This document shows, in pieces, positions 33,354 to 42,306 of a stretch of 64,000 nucleotides of DNA. How positions within the stretch are numbered: position 1 is the first letter of the stretch; every line of letters begins with the position of its first letter. The stretch comes from Roseateles sp. DAIF2. Lineage in GTDB: Bacteria; Pseudomonadota; Gammaproteobacteria; Burkholderiales; Burkholderiaceae_C. The notes below the pieces were generated by a model that saw only the letters and a program-made list of their open reading frames with translations, was not told where the DNA came from and made no database searches. The DNA is taken from NCBI RefSeq assembly GCF_015624425.1, contig NZ_CP049919.1, forward strand, positions 5,332,001-5,396,000. The letters run 5' to 3'. The translations under genes were made by a program, and so were the position numbers.

Positions 33354-34604
33354 ATGTCGACCTCGTCATCCCTCCCCCTCCCGCCCGGCGCGCTGGCCGG
33401 CGTGCGCGTGCTGGACCTGTCGCGCGTGCTGGCCGGGCCCTGGTGCACCCAGACCCTGGCCGACCTCGGCGCCGACGTGATCAAGATCGAACGCCCCGGC
33501 AGCGGCGACGACACCCGCGCCTGGGGCCCGCCCTATCTGAAGGACCGCGCGGGCGGCGACAGCTCGGAGGCCGCCTATTACCTGGGCGCCAACCGCAACA
33601 AGCGCTCGCTGGCGGTCGACATCGCCCGGCCCGAGGGTCAGGCCTTGATACGCCGCCTGGCCGGCCAGGTCGACGTGCTGGTGGAGAACTTCAAGGTCGG
33701 CGACCTAGCCCGCTACGGCCTGGATGCGCAGAGCCTGCTGGCCGCGCATCCGGGCCTGGTGATCTGCTCGATCACCGGCTTCGGCCAGACCGGCCCCTAC
33801 AAGGACCGGGCCGGCTACGACTACGCGGTGCAGGGCCTGGGTGGACTGATGAGCGTCACCGGCGAACGCGACGACCTGCCCGGCGGCGGCCCGCAGAAGG
33901 TCGGCGTCGCGGTGGCCGACCTGTTCACCGGCCTGTACTCGACGGTCGCGATCCTGGCCGCGCTGCGTCATCGCGACGCCACCGGCCAGGGCCAGGTGAT
34001 CGACATGGCCTTGCTGGACACCCAGGTCGCGATGCTGGCCAATCTGGGCGCCAACTACCTGTGCACCGGCAAGGCGCCCGGCCGCATGGGCAATGCGCAC
34101 CAGAACATCGTGCCCTACCAGGCCTTCGAGGCCAGCGACGGGCACCTGATCCTGGCGGTCGGCAACGACGGCCAGTTCGCCAAGTTCGCCGAGATCGCCG
34201 GCCGACCCGACTGGGCAGCCGACCCGCGCTTTGCCAGGAACGCCGACCGCGTGCGGCACCGCGCCCTGCTGGTGCCGGAGATCATCGCGGCGATCAAGAC
34301 CCGACCCCGCGCGGAATGGCTGGCGCAGCTGGAGGCCGCCAAGGTGCCCTGCGGCGCGATCAACGACCTGGGCGAGGTGTTCGCCGACCCCCAGGTCCAG
34401 GCCCGCGGCATGACGGTGGCGATGGAACATCCGCTATCCGACGCGCTGCGCCTGGTGGCCAGCCCGATGAAGCTGTCGGCCACGCCGGTCAGCTACCGGC
34501 TGGCGCCGCCGCTGCTGGGCCAGCACAGCGACGAGATCCTGGCCGAGGCCGGGTGGTCCGCGGCCGAGATTGCCGCCTTGCGTGAACAGGGAGCTATTCA
34601 ATGA
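33354..34604 (+). CDS. CaiB/BaiF family (class III) CoA-transferase
   Basis: A 416-aa class III CoA-transferase that exchanges CoA between carboxylic acids through an Asp-linked intermediate. Family markers: LAGVRVLDLSRVLAGPWCTQTLADLGADVIKIERPGSGDDTR, RNKRSLAVDI, ENFKVGDLARYGLD, and RAGYDYAVQGLGGLMSVTG, where the Asp in YDY is the expected catalytic residue. The start may be ATG 33354 (MSTSSSLPLPP) or ATG 33324; the shorter form leaves the normal N-terminus. The stop overlaps the ATG of the esterase gene at 34601 (ATGA). The substrate is not predictable. Confidence 0.9.
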   Translation: MSTSSSLPLPPGALAGVRVLDLSRVLAGPWCTQTLADLGADVIKIERPGSGDDTRAWGPPYLKDRAGGDSSEAAYYLGANRNKRSLAVDIARPEGQALIRRLAGQVDVLVENFKVGDLARYGLDAQSLLAAHPGLVICSITGFGQTGPYKDRAGYDYAVQGLGGLMSVTGERDDLPGGGPQKVGVAVADLFTGLYSTVAILAALRHRDATGQGQVIDMALLDTQVAMLANLGANYLCTGKAPGRMGNAHQNIVPYQAFEASDGHLILAVGNDGQFAKFAEIAGRPDWAADPRFARNADRVRHRALLVPEIIAAIKTRPRAEWLAQLEAAKVPCGAINDLGEVFADPQVQARGMTVAMEHPLSDALRLVASPMKLSATPVSYRLAPPLLGQHSDEILAEAGWSAAEIAALREQGAIQ

Positions 34605-35299
34605 GTGATTTCGTTCTGGTGCATGGGGCCTGGCATGGCGCTTGGTGCTGGCGGCGCGTGCTGCCGGGCCTGTGGGCGGCCGGGCATCGCGCCTTCGCGG
34701 TCAGCCTGAGCGGCGTCGGCGAGCGCGCCCATCAGCTGACGCCGCAGGTGGGCCTGTCCACCCATATCGACGATGTCGCCGCGGTGATCGAGGCCGAGGA
34801 GCTGCAGCGCTGCATCCTGGTCGGCCACAGCTATGCCGGCATGGTGATCACCGGCGTGGCCCAGCGCCAGGCCGAGCGCATCGCCCGCCTGGTCTATCTG
34901 GACGCCTCCCTGCCGCAACCCGGCGAGGCCTGGAGCAGCGCGCATACGCCCGAAACCCAGGCGCAGCGTCGTGCGACCATCGCCCGCCTGGGCCATCTGC
35001 CGGCCTCGCCGCCGGATGTGTTCGGGCTGCAGGCCGAGGATGCCGCCTGGGTCGCGCGCCGCATGACGCCGCAGCCCGGCGGCTCCTACGACGAGCCGCT
35101 GGACTTCGACGCCGCGCGCATCGCCGCCCTGCCCCGCACCTTCATCGACTGCACCGACCCGGCCCTGCCGACCATCGATCGCTCGCGCCGTCGGGTGCGC
35201 GCCGAGCCCGGCTGGCAGGTGCTGGAGATCCCGACCGGCCACGACGCGATGGTCAGCGCGCCAGACGCACTGCTGCGCCAGCTGCTGAGCCTGGCGTGA
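34601..35299 (+). CDS. Alpha/beta hydrolase of the salicylate-esterase/MES type
   Basis: A 232-aa cytoplasmic hydrolase. FVLVHGAWHGAWCWRRVLPGL begins at residue 4, the nucleophile elbow GHSYAG contains Ser77, and the catalytic His is in PTGHDAMVSAP; the acidic member is likely in the IDCTDPA strand. This is the pattern of plant-type methyl-salicylate esterases and bacterial relatives (EstC-like). It is translationally coupled to the CoA-transferase by a 4-base overlap, so it may hydrolyse a related ester or thioester, which is inference. 35300-35473 downstream contains no gene I can support. Confidence 0.88.
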   Translation: MSDFVLVHGAWHGAWCWRRVLPGLWAAGHRAFAVSLSGVGERAHQLTPQVGLSTHIDDVAAVIEAEELQRCILVGHSYAGMVITGVAQRQAERIARLVYLDASLPQPGEAWSSAHTPETQAQRRATIARLGHLPASPPDVFGLQAEDAAWVARRMTPQPGGSYDEPLDFDAARIAALPRTFIDCTDPALPTIDRSRRRVRAEPGWQVLEIPTGHDAMVSAPDALLRQLLSLA

Positions 35300-35473
35300 G
35301 ATAGTTCTCGCAAACGCGGGGCGGCGGCGCCGCGCTGGGTGTTTCCCCCGGGACGGGGGATTTACGAGTTAGGGGGGTGCTCGGACCATGGCGACCGCTT
35401 CAGGAGTCCCGGCTCCGCGTCGCCTTAGCCACAAGTCCAACACCCAGCCTCCGGAAGCCGTCCCCTGCCCCTC

Positions 35474-36622
35474 ATGTCCAGCACCCCGCCCGCCCCTTCC
35501 GCTCCGGTCAGCGGCGCCGCCAATGATGTGGCGCAGGGGCTGAGCCACGCGCAATGGGCCGAGATCATGCAGCAGCTGGGCGCCGAGATCGCCGGGCCGC
35601 TGTCGGCCGCGCTGGAACGCATCCACAACCTGACCGTCACCGGCCAGATCGACCGCCAGGGCCTGCGCGCGCTGCGCGAGAGCGTGGCCCAGGCACGCGA
35701 GGCCGGCATGATGGGCCAGCAGCTGGCCCGCCTGGCGGCCGGCCGGCTGCGCCTGGCACGCGAGCGCCTGCACCTGGCCCAGCTGCTGCGCAATGTGCTG
35801 GCGCATCGCAGCCGCGAGACCCAGGCGCGTGGCATCCAGGTGCGCCAGATGTTCAAGCCGGTCGAGGTGATGGCCGACGGCGCGCTGATGTTCGCGCTGC
35901 TGAACGCGCTGATGGACTGGGCCCTGACCAGCACCCATTCCTCGATCGATCTGCGCCTGGACCTGACCCCCTGGCCGGCCAAGGCGCGCCTGGTGTGCCG
36001 CTTCGCGCACCGCTCGCTGGACCTGCTGGAGGCGCAGGCCGGCCAGCAGCCGCCGGCCTCGCTGAACTCGCTGGCCTGGCGCCTGGTCGAGCAGACCGCG
36101 CTGACGATGGGCGTGCTGCCGCTGCGCGAGGACGCCTCCGGCATCACCGTGCTGACGCTGGAGTTCCCGCAGACCATCGGCGACGAGCCCGGCCTCGCCA
36201 CGCCGCCGCCGGCGGCCGAACCCGACCCGGCCCTGGCCGCCAACTCCAAGCCGCTGGCCGGCAGCCATCTGCTGATCGTCTCGCCGCGCCGCGAGCTGCG
36301 CCAGCAGCTGCAGGAGGCGGTGCGCCATATGGGCCTGATCATCGACGCGGTGGCGACGATGGACGAGGCCCTGCAGTTCTGCGCCGAGGGCCTGCCGCAT
36401 GGCATCCTGTTCGAGAGCCCGCAGCGCGGTCCGGCGCTGGAGCAGCTGCGCGCCGAGCTGCTGCGCGAGGTGCCGGAGTTCAGCTTCATCGAGGTGCTGG
36501 ACGGCGAGCAGCTGACCCAGCTCTCCACCGCCACCCCCGACGGCATCGCCCGCATCGCGCGCCAGCATCTGGCCGATGCGCTGCCCGCGATGCTGCTGTT
36601 CGAACTCTCGAAGACCCACTGA
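35474..36622 (+). CDS. Degenerate hybrid histidine kinase-like protein (pseudokinase plus pseudo-receiver)
   Basis: A 382-aa soluble protein. Residues about 25-110 look like a DHp helical pair, but the usual HExxTPL motif reads GAEIAGPL, with no phospho-His. Residues about 110-235 resemble a HATPase fold (LLNALMDWAL in the N-box place), with no DxGxG motif. The last about 120 residues resemble a receiver: HLLIVSPRRELRQQLQEAV... with no acidic pair, and GILFESPQRG where the phospho-Asp should be. It is the first of five closely spaced genes leading to a glrK-qseG-glrR set (35 bases to the next). An accessory or sensor-modulating role is plausible inference. Confidence 0.7.
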   Translation: MSSTPPAPSAPVSGAANDVAQGLSHAQWAEIMQQLGAEIAGPLSAALERIHNLTVTGQIDRQGLRALRESVAQAREAGMMGQQLARLAAGRLRLARERLHLAQLLRNVLAHRSRETQARGIQVRQMFKPVEVMADGALMFALLNALMDWALTSTHSSIDLRLDLTPWPAKARLVCRFAHRSLDLLEAQAGQQPPASLNSLAWRLVEQTALTMGVLPLREDASGITVLTLEFPQTIGDEPGLATPPPAAEPDPALAANSKPLAGSHLLIVSPRRELRQQLQEAVRHMGLIIDAVATMDEALQFCAEGLPHGILFESPQRGPALEQLRAELLREVPEFSFIEVLDGEQLTQLSTATPDGIARIARQHLADALPAMLLFELSKTH

Positions 36623-36657
36623 AGTCCCCGCCCGCGGCCCTGGTCTACACTGGCCGC

Positions 36658-37167
36658 ATGAAGCCGAGCCGACTCCTTGTTCCCGCCGTGGCCCTGGCCC
36701 TGTTGGCCGGCGGCGGTCTGCTGGCCTATCAGAGCCTGGGCCAGCGCGAGACCGCCCCCGCCTTCAGCTATGTGCTGCTGGACGGCGCCAAAGCCGAATC
36801 CGCGCAATGGCAGGGCAAGGTGATGCTGGTCAACTTCTGGGCCACCAGCTGCACCACCTGCGTGGCCGAGATGCCCGAGATCGTCGCCACGCACGAGAAG
36901 TACAAGGCGCGCGGCTACGACACCCTGGCCGTCGCGATGAGCTACGACCCGCCGGCCTATGTGGCCAACTTCGCGGCCAGCCGCAAGCTGCCCTTCGGCG
37001 TCGCGATCGACAACACCGGCGCGATCGCGCAGAAGTTCGGCGACATCCGCCTGACGCCGACCACCTTCCTGATCAACAAGCGCGGCGAGATCGTCAAGCG
37101 CTATGTCGGCGCGCCCGACTTCGCCGCGCTGCACGGCCTGGTCGAGCAGCTGCTGGCCGAAAGCTGA
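36658..37167 (+). CDS. TlpA-family periplasmic thioredoxin
   Basis: A 169-aa protein with an N-terminal membrane anchor (about 7-25) and a thioredoxin fold. The redox motif is NFWATSCTTCVAEMPE with Cys65 and Cys68; the cis-Pro loop is LTPTTFLINKRGEIVKRYVG. Such TlpA/ResA proteins reduce disulfides in the periplasm, for example during cytochrome c maturation or in envelope stress. It sits between the degenerate kinase and glrK with gaps of about 35 bases, suggesting a shared operon and a link to envelope redox state. Confidence 0.9.
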   Translation: MKPSRLLVPAVALALLAGGGLLAYQSLGQRETAPAFSYVLLDGAKAESAQWQGKVMLVNFWATSCTTCVAEMPEIVATHEKYKARGYDTLAVAMSYDPPAYVANFAASRKLPFGVAIDNTGAIAQKFGDIRLTPTTFLINKRGEIVKRYVGAPDFAALHGLVEQLLAES

Positions 37168-37201
37168 TCGGCCCCGGCGCCCGCCCGGCGCCTCGCCCAG
37201 G

Positions 37202-38623
37202 ATGCTGACGCTGTACCGCGCCTCCTTCCGGCAGCTGCTGCTGATCGGCTTCCTGCTGATCGCCGGCGTGCTGGCCGCCACCGCGCTGGGCGGCCTGTTC
37301 ACCCTGGACCGCCTGAGCGCGCAGAGCCGCGAGGCCGCCGAGCGCGCCGGCCGCCTCAACGCCACCCTGCAGCAACTGAGCGAGCGCAGCGTCGCAATGG
37401 AACGCTCCGCGCGCCAGTTCCTGGTGCTGGAGGACCGCGCGCTGCGCCAGCGCTTCGACGAGGCCGCGGCCGACGCCGAGAAATTGCTGCAGCAATTGCA
37501 AGATCAGCCACTGAATGCACAGCAGGCCCAGGCCTGGCGCGAGCTGATGGGCACGATCCGCACCCGCCTGGACCAGAGCGCCCCGGCGCGCCGGCGCGAC
37601 CAATCGCTGACCGGCCTGTTCCGCGAGCTGGAGAACCTGACCCAGGAGATCGGCGACGCGGTGCACCGCCACACCGAGGCGCGCAGCCTGGCCCTGCAGC
37701 AGCAGCTGGAGGACGGCCGCGTGCGCCTGGGCCGCCAGGTGGCCGGCGCGATCGGGCTGGCCGCGCTGCTCTCGCTGGCCTTCGGCTTCTGGCTGACGCG
37801 GCCGCTGCGCCGGCTCGAGCGCGCGATCGAGGGCCTGGGCGAGAACCGCTTCGACCGGCCGGTCGAGATCGAGGGCCCCAGCGACCTGCGCTCGCTGGGC
37901 CAGCGCCTGGACTGGCTGCGCCTGCGCCTGGGCGAGCTGGACGCCGACAAGGCGCGCTTCCTGCGCCATGTCTCGCATGAGCTGAAGACCCCGCTGGCCG
38001 CGCTGCGCGAGGGCGTCGCGCTGCTGGAAGATGGCGTGGCCGGCGCGCTGACGCCCGACCAGCGCGAGATCGCCCGCATCCTGCGCGACAACACCGCCGA
38101 GCTGCAGCGCCAGATCGAGGACCTCTTGCGCTTCAATGCCGCCGCCTTCGAGGCGCGCCGGCTGCAGCGCCGCCCCACCGAGCTGGCCGCGCTGATCCGC
38201 GGCCTGATCGAGGCGCAGCGCCTGCAATGGCAGGCACGCCAGTTGCACATCGAGCTCGATGGCGGCCCGGTGCTGGCCGAGGTGGATCCGGACAAGCTGG
38301 GTACGGCCTGCGCCAACCTGCTGTCCAATGCGATACGCTTCAGCCCCGTCGGCGGCGGTATCCGGCTGCACCTGGCGCAACAGGACGGCCAGGTGCGCAT
38401 CGACATCCGGGACGAGGGCCCGGGCGTCGCGCCGGCCGACCGGGCCCGCGTGTTCGAGCCCTTCTACCGCGGCGAGCGCCAGCCGGCCGATGCCCTGCGC
38501 GGCACCGGCGTGGGGCTCTCCATCGTGCAGGAATACATTGCCGCGCATGGCGGGCAGATCGAGCTGCTGCCCACCGAGCCCGGCGCCCATTTTCAGATCC
38601 GCCTACCGCATGTCAGCGCCTGA
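37202..38623 (+). CDS. glrK: Sensor histidine kinase, GlrK/QseE type
   Basis: A 473-aa inner-membrane kinase. TM1 is at about 9-30, a periplasmic helical bundle (about 31-175) rich in Arg/Glu/Leu heptads follows, TM2 is at about 180-200, then HAMP. DHp phospho-His259 lies in RHVSHELKTPLAAL; catalytic boxes include LLSNAIRFSP (N), DEGPGVAP (G1) and GTGVGLSIVQEYIAAHGG (G2). Order and neighbours (lipoprotein, then sigma-54 activator) match E. coli glrK-qseG-glrR (qseE-qseG-qseF). It should phosphorylate the GlrR homologue at 39185-40576. Confidence 0.9.
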   Translation: MLTLYRASFRQLLLIGFLLIAGVLAATALGGLFTLDRLSAQSREAAERAGRLNATLQQLSERSVAMERSARQFLVLEDRALRQRFDEAAADAEKLLQQLQDQPLNAQQAQAWRELMGTIRTRLDQSAPARRRDQSLTGLFRELENLTQEIGDAVHRHTEARSLALQQQLEDGRVRLGRQVAGAIGLAALLSLAFGFWLTRPLRRLERAIEGLGENRFDRPVEIEGPSDLRSLGQRLDWLRLRLGELDADKARFLRHVSHELKTPLAALREGVALLEDGVAGALTPDQREIARILRDNTAELQRQIEDLLRFNAAAFEARRLQRRPTELAALIRGLIEAQRLQWQARQLHIELDGGPVLAEVDPDKLGTACANLLSNAIRFSPVGGGIRLHLAQQDGQVRIDIRDEGPGVAPADRARVFEPFYRGERQPADALRGTGVGLSIVQEYIAAHGGQIELLPTEPGAHFQIRLPHVSA

Positions 38624-39184
38624 CCGCCCCTTCTTCTCTTCATCCCTCCTGGCCCTGGCGGCCCTGACGAGCCTGCTGGCCGCCTGCGCGCCGCTGCCGC
38701 CCAGGATCGAGCTGCGCGAGAAGCTGGTCGAGGTGCCGGTGCCGCTGATCTCGCCGGCCGACCGCGCGGCCCAGCAGCTGCTGATCCAGCATGAGCGCCT
38801 GCGCGCGCTGGCGCCGGCCGAGCTGGCCCAGGAGATCGCCGCCGCCGGCCCCGCGGCCGAGGACGGCGCGCGTGCGCCGCAGGCCGCGGTGCAGCTGGCC
38901 CTGACCCTTGCCCTGGCCCATGCCGAGACCCCGCGCGCCCAGGCCCTGCTGGAGCAGGTGCAGCGCAGCGAGGCGCCCGAGGCCAAGGCCTGGGCCGGCT
39001 GGGCCCGCTTGCTGGCCGGCCGCCTGGCCGAGCAGCGCCGGCTGGAGGGCGAGATCGACAAGCTGAACCAGCAGGCGCGCGACAGCCAGCGCCGCCTGGA
39101 GCAGACCCACGAGAAGCTGGAGGCGCTGAAGGCGATCGAGCGCAGCCTGCATGCGCGGCCGGCGCCGGCCCCGGGCAGCGGCAA

Positions 39185-39188
<4 letters not shown>
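38610..39188 (+). CDS. qseG: QseG/YfhG-like outer-membrane lipoprotein
   Basis: A 192-aa lipoprotein: signal with lipobox LLAAC (lipid Cys at residue 26), then a helical, Ala/Glu/Leu-rich mature part ending in a coiled coil (AEQRRLEGEIDKLNQQARDSQRRLEQTHEKLEAL). Low sequence conservation is normal for QseG; the position between glrK and glrR is what identifies it. In enterobacteria QseG interacts with the QseE sensor. ATG 38610 overlaps the kinase stop by 14 bases, and the 3' end overlaps the glrR ATG by 4 bases (ATGA), so all three are translationally coupled. Confidence 0.72.
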
Positions 39189-40576
<1,388 letters not shown>

Positions 40577-40629
40577 CGACAGGTCTTTCCCCTTTCAAAT
40601 CAAGCACTTGGCTGCAGGGGCCGGATCCC

Positions 40630-40647
40630 TGTCGCCGATCGGCGACG
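40630..40647 (+). promoter_or_regulatory. GlrR-like binding site 2
   Basis: TGTC-N10-GACG, one base off the GlrR dyad TGTC-N10-GACA. It is 66 bases downstream of site 1 and about 90 bases upstream of the predicted sigma-54 start. An additional inverted repeat (TTTCAAATCAAG at 40593-40604, CTTGATCTGAAA at 40685-40696, one mismatch) brackets it and may add a hairpin or protein site. Confidence 0.55.
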
Positions 40648-40709
40648 GATTTCCCGCGCGCGCGCCGCGGCGCGGCGCTAAGTCCTTGATCTGAAAGGAA
40701 ATCCCGACC

Positions 40710-40725
40710 TGGCACGGGTTTCGCA
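40710..40725 (+). promoter_or_regulatory. Sigma-54 promoter of opgGH
   Basis: TGGCACG followed by TCGCA with the essential GG and GC dinucleotides exactly 10 bases apart (40711-40712 and 40723-40724). The -24 half is a perfect consensus; the -12 half differs by one base (TCGC for TTGC). Predicted start about 40736, two bases before the opgG ATG. Confidence 0.65.
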
Positions 40726-40737
40726 CTAGCGGGACCA

Positions 40738-42306
40738 ATGCCCCCTTTTTCTTCATCCCCCCCCACTCCCCGGTTCGCGCCGGCGCTGCGCCGCGGCCTG
40801 GCCGGCCTGGCCGGGTTGCTGCTCGCGCAGCAGGCCCTGGCCTTCGGCTTCGACGAGGTCGCGGCCCAGGCCGCCAGGCTGGCCGCCAAGCCCTATGCCG
40901 CACCGGCCGATGCGCTGCCGGCCGAGCTCAGGAACCTGAGCTACGACCAGCTGCGCGACATCCGCTTCAAGCCCGAGCGCGCGCTGTGGCGCCAGCAACA
41001 ACTGCCCTTCGAGCTGATGTTCTTCCACCTGGGCAAGTTCCAGACCCAGGCGGTGCGCATCAACGAGGTCTCGCCGCAGGGCGCGGTGCGCCCTATCGCG
41101 TTCCGCCAGGAGGACTTCGACTACGGCAAGAACCGCTTCGGCGCCGGCCGGCAGCAGGCCTGGGGCGATCTCGGCTTCGCCGGCTTTCGCGCCCATTACG
41201 CGCTGAACAACGCGGCCTACAAGGATGAGCTGGTGGTGTTCCTGGGCGCCAGCTACTTCCGCGCCCTGGGCGCCGGCCAGCATTACGGCCTGTCGGCGCG
41301 CGGCCTGGCGATCGACCCGACCGGCGACCCGGCACGCGGCAGCGGCGAGGAGTTCCCGCGCTTCACCGAGTTCTGGATCGAGCGCCCCGCGCCGGACGCC
41401 AAGGCCCTGACGATCCATGCGCTGCTCGACTCGCCGCGCGCCAGCGGCGCCTACCAGTTCGTGATCCACCCGGGCGCCAACAGCCGCATGGACGTGCGCG
41501 CCCGGCTGTTCCTGCGCGCGCCGGTGCGCACCCTGGCGCTGGCGCCGCTGACCAGCATGTACATGTTCGGCGAGAACCAGCCGCACCGCAGCGACTTCCG
41601 CCCCGAGGTGCATGACTCCGACGGCCTGATGCTGGCCACCGGCGAGGGCGAATGGATCTGGCGCCCGCTGATCAACCCGGCTGCCACCCTGACCACCTCC
41701 TTCGCGACCAGGAGCCCCAAGGGCTTCGGCCTGATGCAGCGCGACCGCGCCTTCGCCAACTACGAGGACACCGAGGCGCGCTACGAACAGCGCCCCAGCG
41801 CCTGGGTCGAGCCGGTCGGCGACTGGGGGCCGGGCCGCGTCGAGCTGATGCTGCTGCACACGCCCGACGAGACCAACGACAACGTGGTCGCCTACTGGGT
41901 GCCGGAGCGCCAGCCCGCGCCGGGCCAGCCGCTGGACTTCGCCTACCGGCTGCATCTGCAGGGCGAGCGTCAGCAGCGCCCGCCCGGCGCCTGGGTCACG
42001 CAGACCCGCGTCGGCCGCGGCTTCGCCGAGCTGGCGCCGGACGAGCAGCAGTACGTGGTCGATTTCAGCGGCCCCGCGCTGGAGGCGCTGGGGGCGGACG
42101 CGCCGGTCGAGGCGGTGCTCAGCACCGACGCCAACGGCCACATCACCGAACGCAATGCCTACCGCAACCCGGTCACCGGCGCCTGGCGCATGACGGTCCG
42201 GGTGCGCCAACTCCGCCCCTCGCAGCCGACCGAGCTGCGTGGTTTCCTGAAACACAAAGAGCAGGCCTTGACGGAAACATGGAGCACGATTCTTCCTTCC
42301 CGCTGA
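40738..42306 (+). CDS. opgG: Glucans biosynthesis protein G
   Basis: A 522-aa periplasmic protein required for osmoregulated periplasmic glucan (OPG) backbone branching and release. A Sec signal peptide spans about residues 13-34 (LAGLAGLLLAQQALA, cleavage before FGF). The mature N-terminus FGFDEVAAQAARLAAKPY and the segments LPAELRNLSYDQLRDIRFKPERALW, FPRFTEFWIERP, LTSMYMFGENQPHRSDFRPEVHDSDGL and DRAFANYEDTEARYEQRPSAWVEP are OpgG/OpgD landmarks. Length agrees with the family (about 510). ATG 40738 lacks a good Shine-Dalgarno and almost coincides with the predicted sigma-54 start, so it may be read leaderless. Its 3' end overlaps opgH by 28 bases. Confidence 0.94.
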   Translation: MPPFSSSPPTPRFAPALRRGLAGLAGLLLAQQALAFGFDEVAAQAARLAAKPYAAPADALPAELRNLSYDQLRDIRFKPERALWRQQQLPFELMFFHLGKFQTQAVRINEVSPQGAVRPIAFRQEDFDYGKNRFGAGRQQAWGDLGFAGFRAHYALNNAAYKDELVVFLGASYFRALGAGQHYGLSARGLAIDPTGDPARGSGEEFPRFTEFWIERPAPDAKALTIHALLDSPRASGAYQFVIHPGANSRMDVRARLFLRAPVRTLALAPLTSMYMFGENQPHRSDFRPEVHDSDGLMLATGEGEWIWRPLINPAATLTTSFATRSPKGFGLMQRDRAFANYEDTEARYEQRPSAWVEPVGDWGPGRVELMLLHTPDETNDNVVAYWVPERQPAPGQPLDFAYRLHLQGERQQRPPGAWVTQTRVGRGFAELAPDEQQYVVDFSGPALEALGADAPVEAVLSTDANGHITERNAYRNPVTGAWRMTVRVRQLRPSQPTELRGFLKHKEQALTETWSTILPSR

